DNA from: Opitutaceae bacterium
GTDB taxonomy: Bacteria; Verrucomicrobiota; Verrucomicrobiia; Opitutales; Opitutaceae
Assembly: GCA_025360455.1 (NCBI GenBank)
Contig: JANYCF010000233.1
Span: forward strand, 1 to 40,920
Reading direction: 5' to 3'
Length of the DNA stretch: 40,920 nt
Below are positions 14,492 to 22,344 of the stretch, piece by piece. Within the stretch, counting starts at the first letter, position 1. Each line of letters begins with the position of its first letter. The notes under the pieces are model-generated. The model was not told where the DNA came from. It was given only the letters and a program-made list of their open reading frames with translations, and ran no database searches. The position numbers and the translations under genes were made by a program.

Positions 14492-15076
14492 ATGCGGATC
14501 ACCGGCGGACAGGCTCGCGGGATCACTCTTCGGCTGCCGAAGGGGAATTTGGTGCGTCCGGCGACTGACGCGATGCGGCAAGCGGTTTTCTCGAGTATCG
14601 CTTCGCGGGTGGAAGGATCCTACTTCCTCGATCTTTTTGCCGGGAGTGGAGCGTATGGCCTGGAGGCGCTGAGTCGGGGGGCGGCCGGTGGAGTATGGGT
14701 GGAGAAAAACGGGAAGGTGGCTGCTTGCATTAGGCAAAACATTGCAGCCGTCTGCAAAAGTCTCGCTCGCGGTGAACACGATCTGACGGTGCTCAACGTT
14801 GACGCCACGGCGGTCCCGGGTGGTGGCGGTGCGGTGCCGGATTTGGTTTTTATTGATCCGCCATATGATCAGATCGAGGCGGTGGCGGGCGCACTGTTTG
14901 CGAAGCTATCGGATCTGCTCGCGACTAAACCTGACCCGGTGATTATTTTTGAAATGCCCGGTGAACTTACGTTGAACCCACCCGGTTGGACCTGCGTGAA
15001 ACGGCTCGGGAAGGGTGCGCATCAGCCGACCGTTTGTTTTTTTAAGGTCGATCGCGGCTTGCCCGGACCAGCGTGA
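14492..15076 (+). CDS. rsmD: 16S rRNA (guanine966-N2)-methyltransferase
   Basis: From ATG 14492 (MRITGGQARG) the 194-residue protein shows the RsmD pattern: MRI-x-GG-x-x-[RK]G at the start, RPATDAMRQAVFSSI (RPT..R.REalFn in relatives), the SAM-binding motif LDLFAGSGAYGLEALSRGA, the acidic loop VEKN and the catalytic DPPYD. It methylates G966 of 16S rRNA in assembled 30S particles. Upstream (14285-14491) there is no gene; an AT-rich stretch with TTGAAA at 14417 may hold the promoter. The 3' end overlaps the 3' end of rsmE on the other strand by 35 bp. Confidence 0.92.
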   Translation: MRITGGQARGITLRLPKGNLVRPATDAMRQAVFSSIASRVEGSYFLDLFAGSGAYGLEALSRGAAGGVWVEKNGKVAACIRQNIAAVCKSLARGEHDLTVLNVDATAVPGGGGAVPDLVFIDPPYDQIEAVAGALFAKLSDLLATKPDPVIIFEMPGELTLNPPGWTCVKRLGKGAHQPTVCFFKVDRGLPGPA

Positions 15077-15797
15077 GCGCGGCGACGACGGCGGTTTCGC
15101 AACGCAGCACGCGAGGGCCAAGGTGTACGAGCTGGAACGCGTGAGTTCGCAGCAACGCCCGATCCGCCGCCGACCAGCCTCGCTCTGGACCCAAGGCGAG
15201 TGCGACCGGGGTGTTTGCGGGGAGACGAGCGGCCCCGAGCGGCGCGGTGGCTTCATAGTTATCAAGCGCCAGTCGATGGGCGGAGGAGGAAAGTGTTTCC
15301 AGTGTTTCAGCGAGGGTTTGACCACGGGTGACGGACGGGATCTGGGTGGCGAAGGCTTGCGAGGCTCCGGTTAAGAGGTGGCGTTGCCATTCGTCTGTCG
15401 TCCACAATGAGCTGTGAGCGTAATTCCGTTCTCCTTTTTCTGTAAGCACGAAATGAATCGCGGTCACCCCCAGTGTGGTGGCGTCGCGCAAAATATCGCG
15501 CGCGGTTTGCGGACGGGGCAGTCCCACGATTAAAGTGACGGGTTCAGGCGGCGGTGGTGGCGGGCGGTCCCAGGTGAAAGCAAGCGTGAGACTTTCGGTT
15601 GCGATGCTCAGCAACGTGCCTTGACCCAGCGGGCCGTTGATCAGTCCGGCATCGAAGGTATCGCCGAGTTGGCGCTTCAGCACCGAGAGCACATGAATCG
15701 CCCGGGGATCAGTGCGGGGGAGTGATTGGGAAATCTCAGCAGAGGTGAATAGGACTAAGTTCACGGCAAAGTCAGTCGGGCTTGAACCATCGGGCAA
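15042..15797 (-). CDS. rsmE: 16S rRNA (uracil1498-N3)-methyltransferase
   Basis: A SPOUT-class methyltransferase of up to 251 residues. The N-terminal PUA-like domain holds HVLSVLKRQLGDTFDAG (H.. .VLR...Gd.. in relatives); the C-terminal knot contains ALGPERGWSAADRALL and LGPRVLRCETAVVAAL, matching GPEGG-[FWL]-x-x-x-E and LG-x-RILR-x-ETA. The reading DERALL-like segment has Asp instead of the usual Glu. A GTG at 15764 (VNLVLF) is an alternative start that would remove 11 residues. A proline run (PPPPPPEP) sits at the domain hinge. It converges on rsmD with a 35-bp overlap; both modify 16S rRNA. Confidence 0.9.
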   Translation of the reverse strand: MPDGSSPTDFAVNLVLFTSAEISQSLPRTDPRAIHVLSVLKRQLGDTFDAGLINGPLGQGTLLSIATESLTLAFTWDRPPPPPPEPVTLIVGLPRPQTARDILRDATTLGVTAIHFVLTEKGERNYAHSSLWTTDEWQRHLLTGASQAFATQIPSVTRGQTLAETLETLSSSAHRLALDNYEATAPLGAARLPANTPVALALGPERGWSAADRALLRTHAFQLVHLGPRVLRCETAVVAALTLVRASRDRP

Positions 15798-15856
15798 GTC
15801 ACGAAAAATTCATCTCTCACCTAATATCTTGCCGAGTGCGTTTCGTTTGAACTAGC

Positions 15857-16570
15857 TTGAGCTACGTGACTAACCTCAAGGAGAACAACGGGAAACTCGA
15901 TAAGCATTCCCCTCCAGGCAATGCCCGCGTTATTATCATCGAAGATCAACGCTTAGTGGCGGAGTTCTTTCAGTTGCATTGTCGGGCGATGCAATTGGAC
16001 GTATTGAGTGTCCATGGCACGTTGGCTGAGGGTATGGCGGAGGTGCGCTCGGCTCGGCCTGATTTGTTGATGCTGGATTTTTCCCTGCCGGATGGAAATG
16101 GACTGGAGGGGGCTAAAACGATCCTCGAAGAATTTCCGGAGATTAAAGTTTTGGGGATTTCCGCGCATCGTGATCCATGGACGATGTTGCAAGTCCAGCG
16201 GATTGGACTGCATGGCTTCGTGGATAAACATGAGCAACGGACCGAAGTACTGACTGAGGCAATCCTCGCGGTGTTGGCGGGACGGATTTATTATGTGCCG
16301 GTGGTGAATGAGGCGACCGCCCGGTTGCGGCGCGACCCGAAGGCTTTCATCCGGGTGTTGTCTGATTACGAGCTGCGGATTTTATCTTTGATTGGCGAAT
16401 CGATGTCAGACGAGGAAATCGCGGTGCTGTTGAATATCAGTCCTGCGACCATGCAATCGCGCCGGCGCGATATTATGCGCAAGGTCGACATCCACACGAC
16501 GCCCAAGCTGATTCATTTCGCGATCGTGAACGGGTTGACCCGGCCGGATCAATTGAATCAGCGGTCGTGA
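15857..16570 (+). CDS. NarL/FixJ-type response regulator
   Basis: A two-domain regulator of 237 residues. The receiver holds the acidic pair Glu29-Asp30 (IIIED), the phosphoacceptor Asp74 (LLMLDFSLPDGNG) and Lys124 (GFVDKHEQ). The C-terminal LuxR-type helix-turn-helix is SDYELRILSLIGESMSDEEIAVLLNISPATMQSRRRDIMRKV, with QSRRRDI where NtxTVxxHxxxI is usual. The start is ambiguous: TTG 15857 or GTG 15866, neither with a clear ribosome site. It lies tail to tail with the hybrid kinase gene, 36 bp apart, so it may be its output or be independent. Confidence 0.85.
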   Translation: MSYVTNLKENNGKLDKHSPPGNARVIIIEDQRLVAEFFQLHCRAMQLDVLSVHGTLAEGMAEVRSARPDLLMLDFSLPDGNGLEGAKTILEEFPEIKVLGISAHRDPWTMLQVQRIGLHGFVDKHEQRTEVLTEAILAVLAGRIYYVPVVNEATARLRRDPKAFIRVLSDYELRILSLIGESMSDEEIAVLLNISPATMQSRRRDIMRKVDIHTTPKLIHFAIVNGLTRPDQLNQRS

Positions 16571-16606
16571 TTTTTTCGGGTCGGGAAAGCCACGTGGCTC
16601 GCTCAG

Positions 16607-19600
16607 TTATGCACTGACGATTGGATTGGTGGGCATCATCCGGTCGCGCAAGTCCGGCAGTTGACCGATGAGGCGGGCGGCGGATGCGTCGGCTTGATCC
16701 CAAAATTCATTCATGCTGTTGGCCTCGATATCGCGAGCCAGGTCGGCTTCGGCCATGGCGTGGATGAAACACAGTCGGCCGATCAGGCGGTGGGCGGAAT
16801 CACTCGAGGCGGTGGAGTCTCGCAGTTTCATGGCCGCAGTGAGTCGGCGTTCTTCGTCGGCGAGCTCGGTGAAATAAAGGGCCAGTTCTGTTTCTAACGG
16901 GATGCCCTTGCGCTCGGCCAGGAGACGAAGAGAACTGAGGGGATCGATTGTCAGGTTTTGGCCGGGCGGATGGTAAGAGGGGGCGGGGCGTTGGGCGGAA
17001 CTGGCGGCGGTGAGGGCGGCATGGATTTTTTCGAGCGAGACCGGCTTGGTCAGAAAAGCGTTCATGCCGGCCTCACTGCATTGCTGGCGTTTTTCTGCGG
17101 TCGTGTACGCGGTGGTCGCGATGATGGGCAGGTGCGGGCCCACGTTCGGCATGTTCCGCAGTGTGCGGGCAATTGCTGGGCCGCTCTGGCCGGGCAAATT
17201 CACGTCCAAGAATATGGCATGCAGGGTTTGCTGACGGGCAATGGCCAGCGCTTCCTCACCGGTGGCGGCAGTGGTGACTTGAAAACCCACTTCATAGAGA
17301 AAGCTCGAGAGGGTGATGCGGTTGTATTCCTCGTCGTCGACCACGAGGGCGTGGAGTAAACTGATGGGACCGGCCTTGATTTTTTGATGGGTGAGGCGGG
17401 CCGGAGCACTGGAGGCCACCGGCAGCGACAGGGCCAAATAAAAGGTGGCGCCATGGCCGGGCTCGCTCTCGACCCAGAGCCGTCCCCCCATTTTTTCACC
17501 GAGCGTTTTGCATAAGGCGAGTCCCAGTCCGGTGCCTGCGATGCGTTGGGTTTGAGCGGCCGCACCCCGCTCGAACCGGGTGAAGAGACGGGCTTGCTCG
17601 TCAGGGGAAATGCCTGGTCCGTCATCGCTGACGGCGAAGGTAAGGGCAATTTGCTCAGGCACGAGTTGCTGGCCCCAAATGGTGAGACAAACTTTACCGC
17701 GACCGGAATATTTCAAGGCATTGACCACGTAATTTAAGAGGATCTGCCGGAGCCGGGCGACATCACCGACGAGATAACGCGGCACTGTGGGTGAAATGGC
17801 AATCTCCACCGGGATGTCGTAACGGGTGCTTTCTGCCGTGGTGAGTGCAGTGAGTGCTTCGGTCATTTCCACCAGATCGAAAGGTTGAGGATTCAGGTCC
17901 ACGGCGCCGGCTTGGAGGCGGGAGTAATCAAGAATGTCTTCCAGCAAACTGGAGAGGTGCGTGGCGCAATGCCGCAATTGGGCCATGTGCTGCCGGGTCG
18001 CGGGATCAAATTGGGAGCTATCGATCACCGTGGCGATGCCGATGACACCATTCATCGGATTGCGGATTTCGTGACTGATGCCGGCAAGAAATTCGTCTTT
18101 GGCGGCGTTGGCTTTCACCAATTCGGTCGTGCGGTTTTTCACGAGAGCCTCGAGTTGTTGGTTGCGGGCGCGGATCCCGCGTTCGCGGAAACGGATATAA
18201 CCGAAAACGGTGGCCGCAATAATCGCAGCGAAACCGGCGTAAGCCTCCGGCGTCCGGTACCAAGGGGGTAGAATCCGAAAATTGTACGCGACGGGGTCGC
18301 TGATCAGGCCGGCTTCGTTCAACGCCCGGGCTTCGAAAGTGTAGTTGCCGTCGGTGAGATTGGTGAATTCGAATGAGCCCAGGGAAGAGGCGGGCGACCA
18401 TTCCTCACGACCATGGCCGAGGCGGGTTTGAAATAAAAGATGCGGCCGGGCATCAATTTCAGGTGTCCCGACCTGAATTAAGAGATGATGGTCGAAATAG
18501 GTGTAGGCTGAAACGGAGCCTGCGGGCGAAGGTTGTCGGGAGGTATCGATAATCTTCAAATAGGGTTGGGCCGGGGGACGCACCGGTGTGAGTTCATCCG
18601 GTTTGATTCGTACCACGCCTGCGCTGCCACCGACCCAAAGTGCATCGGGACCATCTTCCGTGGTAACGAGCAGGGTGCTCGGGACGCCGGCAGCTTCGAG
18701 TTTGGGTACTTGCAGCTCCGTCCAGCCGCTGGCGTCGCCATTTTCCGCCAGGAGAAGTCGGCCTAGGCCGTAGGAGGTGCCGGTGCCGTGTTTGCGTTCG
18801 AAGACAACATAGAGCCGCTTGCCATCAGGTGAAGTGATGCACTGCAGAGCGGTGACTTCCGGGTAACTGGAGATGCGCTGGATTGCCTTCGACTTGATAT
18901 CGGCCGTGTAGCCTTCGCGGGTGGTGAAAAAATAAACCGTCTGACCATGACCGGTGAGTTGGCTGATTTCGGTTCGGAAGCCCGGTTTTTTGCCGTGATG
19001 GATATTCGTGGTTTTTTGGCTGGTGGTGTCAAAATGCCAAATGCCGGACCGTGCACTGTTGTACCAGAGGTTATCCTTTGGATCGACATAGCAATCGCTG
19101 GTCAGCTCGGCGAGTTCGACGAGGTCTTGTTTTTGCCAATGGTTTTCTGGCGTCCGAAAGATTTTTGCGATTTTCTGATAATTCAGACTGAAGAAAACGC
19201 CGGGCTCCATTTGTGCGGGTAGAATCCGCCAGTAGGCTTGCCCTGTATTTTCCTGTATGGTCTGGAGATGTTCGCCATCAAAAAAATCGATCCCGCCAAA
19301 ACGTCCGAGCAGGAGTCCATTGGGGTGACTTCCTGCATCATAATAAGGCAGCATTGCTTTAGTCGGAAGAAATTGCGCTCTGCTCGTCGCTTTGGTTGCC
19401 AACTGGAAAAGACCGGAATCCGTTGCGGCAAAAAGAGCGCTGTTCGCCTGGGTCAGCCGATAAATGCTCGCATGGTTTGCTTGTCCCCAGTGTTGGAACA
19501 GGGAAACGGCTCCAGTGGGATCGAAGCGTGCGAGACCACCGGTTTCATGGCCGAGCCAGAGCTGATTTTCTTGATCGAGAAAGAGGGAGGCAATCGCGTT

Positions 19601-20482
19601 GCTGGTTAGTCCGTCTTCCTGACTGAGGGTTCGGAGCAAACGGCCATCGGCGGATATCACGCCGAGGCCACCGAGGGTGCCGAGAGCGAAGTTTCCATCG
19701 GGCAGCCGTTGGATGCCGCTCAATGGTCTCGTGCGCAGAAATTCGATTACTTCGGGTGAGCCGAGTTGTTGCTGAGGCGCGTTTATATTGCAGATGCCAT
19801 CGCGACTAAAGAGTCGGAGCATACCTCCTTCGCGTTCTATTCCGAAAGCCGGATTTTTTGGTAAAGCCTTTGGACCATATTCGAATTGCGGTCCGTTGGC
19901 GGTCAGTCGGTAGAGTCCCGTTTCAAGATGGGTAAACCAAAGTTCTTGACCGACGTGAACGGGATATAATCGGGACTCAGTAGGAAAATCCCAGATGGTG
20001 AATTTGTCGCCATCCCAGCGCAGTACTTTGGATTGGCAGACAAAATAGACCAGTTGGCCCACGAGGCCACAGCCCCAAGTGTAATCAATACGGCGATGAG
20101 CCAATGGCAACTTGGACAGCAGGGAGGTAAAGTTGAAAGTGCCACTGGAACTTTCGGTATAATAGCCGATCTGATTGTGCGCACCGGCCCAAAGTTTTTG
20201 ATCGGGTCCAAAGCAAAGTGCGTTCAGGCTGTACGAAGCAGGGAGAGTATGGCTGGTCCAGTTTACTCCATCATATACCAACAAAGCATCGCTCCCCACG
20301 AAAAGCCGGCCTTGGCTATCCTGAATCATGCTCGTCGTCTGCGGCGTGGCCCCGATAATCCGGTTAGGAAAAAAATCTAAGACAGGACTGCCTTGTTGGT
20401 GGTCGTTCCAAGCGGCGAGGAGCATCGCGGGGAGCAGGCCAGCGACTAAAAACAGCAAAGGGAAATGCCGGGTCGAACTCAT
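16607..20482 (-). CDS. propeller-type hybrid sensor histidine kinase (HTCS-like, with Hpt)
   Basis: From ATG 20482 the protein has 1291 residues: a signal sequence (MSSTRHFPLLFLVAGLLPAM), a large periplasmic region of Reg_prop beta-propeller repeats (for example DGLTSNAIASLFLDQENQLWLGHETGG), a Y_Y_Y-like immunoglobulin domain ending LPPWYRTPEAY, a membrane helix near 747-765, a HisKA domain with SHEIRNPMNGVIG (His804), an HATPase with NYVVNALKYS, DDGPGIS and GTGLGLALC, a receiver with VVDDEEYN and Asp1093 (IFLDVNLPG), and a C-terminal Hpt-like domain with SAHRLIG (His1231). It would sense an extracytoplasmic ligand and run a His-Asp-His relay. There is no AraC output domain, so a separate regulator is needed; the NarL-type gene next to it is a candidate. 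A frame extension to 20539 is open but lacks the signal start. Confidence 0.92.
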   Translation of the reverse strand: MSSTRHFPLLFLVAGLLPAMLLAAWNDHQQGSPVLDFFPNRIIGATPQTTSMIQDSQGRLFVGSDALLVYDGVNWTSHTLPASYSLNALCFGPDQKLWAGAHNQIGYYTESSSGTFNFTSLLSKLPLAHRRIDYTWGCGLVGQLVYFVCQSKVLRWDGDKFTIWDFPTESRLYPVHVGQELWFTHLETGLYRLTANGPQFEYGPKALPKNPAFGIEREGGMLRLFSRDGICNINAPQQQLGSPEVIEFLRTRPLSGIQRLPDGNFALGTLGGLGVISADGRLLRTLSQEDGLTSNAIASLFLDQENQLWLGHETGGLARFDPTGAVSLFQHWGQANHASIYRLTQANSALFAATDSGLFQLATKATSRAQFLPTKAMLPYYDAGSHPNGLLLGRFGGIDFFDGEHLQTIQENTGQAYWRILPAQMEPGVFFSLNYQKIAKIFRTPENHWQKQDLVELAELTSDCYVDPKDNLWYNSARSGIWHFDTTSQKTTNIHHGKKPGFRTEISQLTGHGQTVYFFTTREGYTADIKSKAIQRISSYPEVTALQCITSPDGKRLYVVFERKHGTGTSYGLGRLLLAENGDASGWTELQVPKLEAAGVPSTLLVTTEDGPDALWVGGSAGVVRIKPDELTPVRPPAQPYLKIIDTSRQPSPAGSVSAYTYFDHHLLIQVGTPEIDARPHLLFQTRLGHGREEWSPASSLGSFEFTNLTDGNYTFEARALNEAGLISDPVAYNFRILPPWYRTPEAYAGFAAIIAATVFGYIRFRERGIRARNQQLEALVKNRTTELVKANAAKDEFLAGISHEIRNPMNGVIGIATVIDSSQFDPATRQHMAQLRHCATHLSSLLEDILDYSRLQAGAVDLNPQPFDLVEMTEALTALTTAESTRYDIPVEIAISPTVPRYLVGDVARLRQILLNYVVNALKYSGRGKVCLTIWGQQLVPEQIALTFAVSDDGPGISPDEQARLFTRFERGAAAQTQRIAGTGLGLALCKTLGEKMGGRLWVESEPGHGATFYLALSLPVASSAPARLTHQKIKAGPISLLHALVVDDEEYNRITLSSFLYEVGFQVTTAATGEEALAIARQQTLHAIFLDVNLPGQSGPAIARTLRNMPNVGPHLPIIATTAYTTAEKRQQCSEAGMNAFLTKPVSLEKIHAALTAASSAQRPAPSYHPPGQNLTIDPLSSLRLLAERKGIPLETELALYFTELADEERRLTAAMKLRDSTASSDSAHRLIGRLCFIHAMAEADLARDIEANSMNEFWDQADASAARLIGQLPDLRDRMMPTNPIVSA

Positions 20483-20582
20483 GCGGTAGCGCCAGTCAGA
20501 AAAGACAGCATGCCAAGGTAGGGCAACTCGGAGCAACACCTACTTTAAGGGAGGTTTCTTTTCCACAGAATGGGCGTGGCGA

Positions 20583-20602
20583 GCCTGTAAGCAGGCGTTT
20601 TT
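20583..20602 (+). terminator. short hairpin followed by T5, upstream of the YcaO locus
   Basis: GCCTG-taag-CAGGC (20583-20596) is followed by gttttt. The shape is that of a small intrinsic terminator on the plus strand, but no plus-strand gene ends here; it would lie in the leader of the small ORFs. It could be an attenuator or accidental. The rest of 20483-20642 has a purine-rich AAGGGAGG at 20545-20552 and no gene. Confidence 0.35.
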
Positions 20603-20642
20603 CAGCATGTCGAAAAATGAGAAATGAGACGATACTTGGCGT

Positions 20643-20831
20643 ATGAACTCCTCTACCTCCGCGCTATCCGGGCTCGTTTCGAGCCTGTTGCTTACCCTGG
20701 GTTTTTCAACTCTGGCCGCTCGTTTTGATCAATTGAATCGGGCCACAGCAAAGCCGGCATTACGTCCTGGCGAACAATACACTGCCGCGTGGGGTTGCGC
20801 CATCAGTCCTTGTCGCTGGCAGGAAGTCTGA
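20643..20831 (+). CDS. mini-ORF A upstream of YcaO gene
   Basis: A 62-residue frame starting at ATG 20643. It has a hydrophobic N-terminal segment (LSGLVSSLLLTLGFSTLAARF) that could be a signal or anchor, then a polar stretch and a Cys-containing end (AAWGCAISPCRWQEV). It overlaps mini-ORF B in another frame. It could be a real secreted mini-protein, a RiPP-type precursor, or the first half of a two-helix protein split by a frameshift. No homologue is recognised. Confidence 0.35.
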   Translation: MNSSTSALSGLVSSLLLTLGFSTLAARFDQLNRATAKPALRPGEQYTAAWGCAISPCRWQEV

Positions 20832-20956
20832 TTTTCACTCGCGCCATTCTCGTAGCTGCGGAGGCTAATGCCTGCGCAGCTATTGTTGTCATTCCTTCCG
20901 CAATCCTGCTGTTGCTCTTATGCTTACTCTCGCTGCTTTTCGTTATCGGAAAATAA
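20789..20956 (+). CDS. mini-ORF B, hydrophobic, stop overlaps YcaO start
   Basis: Frame 2 is open from 20729 and ends at TAA 20954-20956. With GTG 20789 as start it gives 55 residues: a polar start, SLAGSLIFTRAILVAAEANACA, then a strongly hydrophobic end AIVVIPSAILLLLLCLLSLL and FVIGK. A TTG at 20810 is another possible start. Its stop overlaps the next ATG as TAATG (20954-20958), a classic coupling arrangement, which is the main reason to believe it is translated. It may be a membrane peptide or the C-terminal part of a frame-split version of ORF A. Confidence 0.4.
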   Translation: MGLRHQSLSLAGSLIFTRAILVAAEANACAAIVVIPSAILLLLLCLLSLLFVIGK

Positions 20957-21819
20957 TGGCCGAGGCCGGCGGGCCGATCGCCAAACTGACACTCTGCGAT
21001 ACCGGATTGCTGGATGACCGGCAGTTTCAGTCGAATGCCTATCTGCGTCCCGACTTGATTGCTTGGAAAACATCGAATGAATTGTTTAGCGATGCTGCCG
21101 GCACGGGTACGGCGGATTCCCCCATGGTCGCACGCTATAAAGCGATTTCCGAGGCGATTGAACGTTGGGCCCATATGGCCGTGGTTTCTTCTCCTGATCG
21201 CGATCGCTATGGCTTTAAGATTGATCCTTCCAGTAATGGCATGGCCGCTTTCCCGGGTTTATGGAAGAGGCAGGCCCGGCCGGCTGCTTATTGGGAAGCG
21301 GTCGAGCGCTTCAATTTGCTTTCCTGGTGGGAGGGTCGACTGGATGGTATCGATACGGCCACCCGCTGGCCTGAGGTTCGGGCCGTCGTGATCCAGGCGG
21401 AAACACCAGGAGTGACGGTGGTGCTTTATCGTCGTTCGCCTCATGGCCATTGTGCCTATGGGCATGCCGCCGGGGTGGATTTTGAGACGGCCTGTGATCG
21501 TGCTATTGCGGAACTCGAGCGGCACGACTTTGTGGTGACCCAATATATGTTGGTTCACACCGGCGGGGTGAATGATTTTATGCCGTCTACCACGCCGGCC
21601 AGCGAAAGGCGCAGTATTTTCTTTGCGCAACCGGAAGGGCAGGGAAAATTTATTGAGCGTTTGCGCTCGAAGCGGTGGTCGCCGCAGGTGAGTCCCCGGC
21701 TGGTATACGATGGCCCGGTGCCCGGAGCGTGGTCGACCTACGCGGATGTTTGGCGCGTCGTTTACGAACCACCGAGCGAGCGATTTCTCGGCAATGACGG
21801 GCGCTATTTTTTCTGGTAG
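20956..21819 (+). CDS. YcaO-domain protein
   Basis: From ATG 20956 the protein has 287 residues. YcaO enzymes phosphorylate backbone amides with ATP, giving azolines, thioamides or amidines in peptides, or assist methylthiolation of ribosomal protein S12. Three signature blocks are present in order: AGTGTADSPMVARYKAISEAIERW (SEAIER at 65-70), SNGMAAFPG followed by AYWEAVERFNLLSWW (WEAVER 113-118), and YGHAAGVDFETACDRAIAELERH (186-190). These supply the Glu/Arg ATP and Mg contacts of the fold. The C-terminus is YFFW, without the Pro-rich tail of azoline-forming members. The start is set by TAATG overlap with mini-ORF B; ATG 20920 is in frame but would overlap more. No dehydrogenase, protease, TfuA or RimO gene is nearby, so the substrate is unknown. 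Confidence 0.75.
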   Translation: MAEAGGPIAKLTLCDTGLLDDRQFQSNAYLRPDLIAWKTSNELFSDAAGTGTADSPMVARYKAISEAIERWAHMAVVSSPDRDRYGFKIDPSSNGMAAFPGLWKRQARPAAYWEAVERFNLLSWWEGRLDGIDTATRWPEVRAVVIQAETPGVTVVLYRRSPHGHCAYGHAAGVDFETACDRAIAELERHDFVVTQYMLVHTGGVNDFMPSTTPASERRSIFFAQPEGQGKFIERLRSKRWSPQVSPRLVYDGPVPGAWSTYADVWRVVYEPPSERFLGNDGRYFFW

Positions 21820-21875
21820 GATTCGTTGGCGGACACTCGTGAGACTAGCGGCAACCTGTTCCCGCTCCGGAATGT

Positions 21876-22295
21876 TTAAACAGGGCTTAAAGCCAGATAG
21901 CCGTAGGCGAGGGCATACGTGGCGCATTCGAGCAGGAGCAGCGAGTAACCGATCTTGAGCGCGGTATGGGTGAGCGTGGGGCGAACCCCCAACCAAGGCA
22001 GCACGCCGAATCGACCGCCCCAGAAGAGGGCCGTGGCTCCACAGATGGCTCGAGCGAGTGGCGCGCCGCTCACGAGTTCCGGCGCGAAGCACAGGGAGAA
22101 CAGGCCAAGCACGGCAATCGTCGCACCGATGGAAATGTTTTGGGCAATAGAGAAACGGCGGTGAATCAGCGGCAGTTTTTCCAGATTCTTTTCCCAGTCA
22201 GGCGGGATGGGCGTGCAGCAGGCGAGCGTCAGCGTGACGAAGTGAAGCGCCCCGGCCAGCCGTACCCCGAAAATTAAAGCATTATTCGCTATCAT
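21876..22295 (-). CDS. four-helix membrane protein of unknown function
   Basis: A 139-residue protein with four predicted membrane segments: ALIFGVRLAGALHFVTLTLAC, ISIGATIAVLGLFSLCFA, ARAICGATALFWGGRFGVL and IGYSLLLLECATYALAYGY. A soluble loop (PIPPDWEKNLEKLPLIHRRFSIAQN) joins helices 1 and 2. It lies 49 bp behind the TRAP permease gene on the same strand and may be its distal operon member. I do not recognise the family. Confidence 0.65.
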   Translation of the reverse strand: MIANNALIFGVRLAGALHFVTLTLACCTPIPPDWEKNLEKLPLIHRRFSIAQNISIGATIAVLGLFSLCFAPELVSGAPLARAICGATALFWGGRFGVLPWLGVRPTLTHTALKIGYSLLLLECATYALAYGYLALSPV

Positions 22296-22344
22296 GCTCT
22301 CAAGGTATCGGCGCGACGTGAGGCGAAAAGATTAAACGGCGCGA

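Noticed and set aside
20956-21819. Complete azoline-type RiPP cluster
   Set aside because: No E1-like partner, dehydrogenase, protease or exporter lies nearby, and the YcaO lacks the Pro-rich terminus; only the weaker mini-ORF coupling is kept as a finding.
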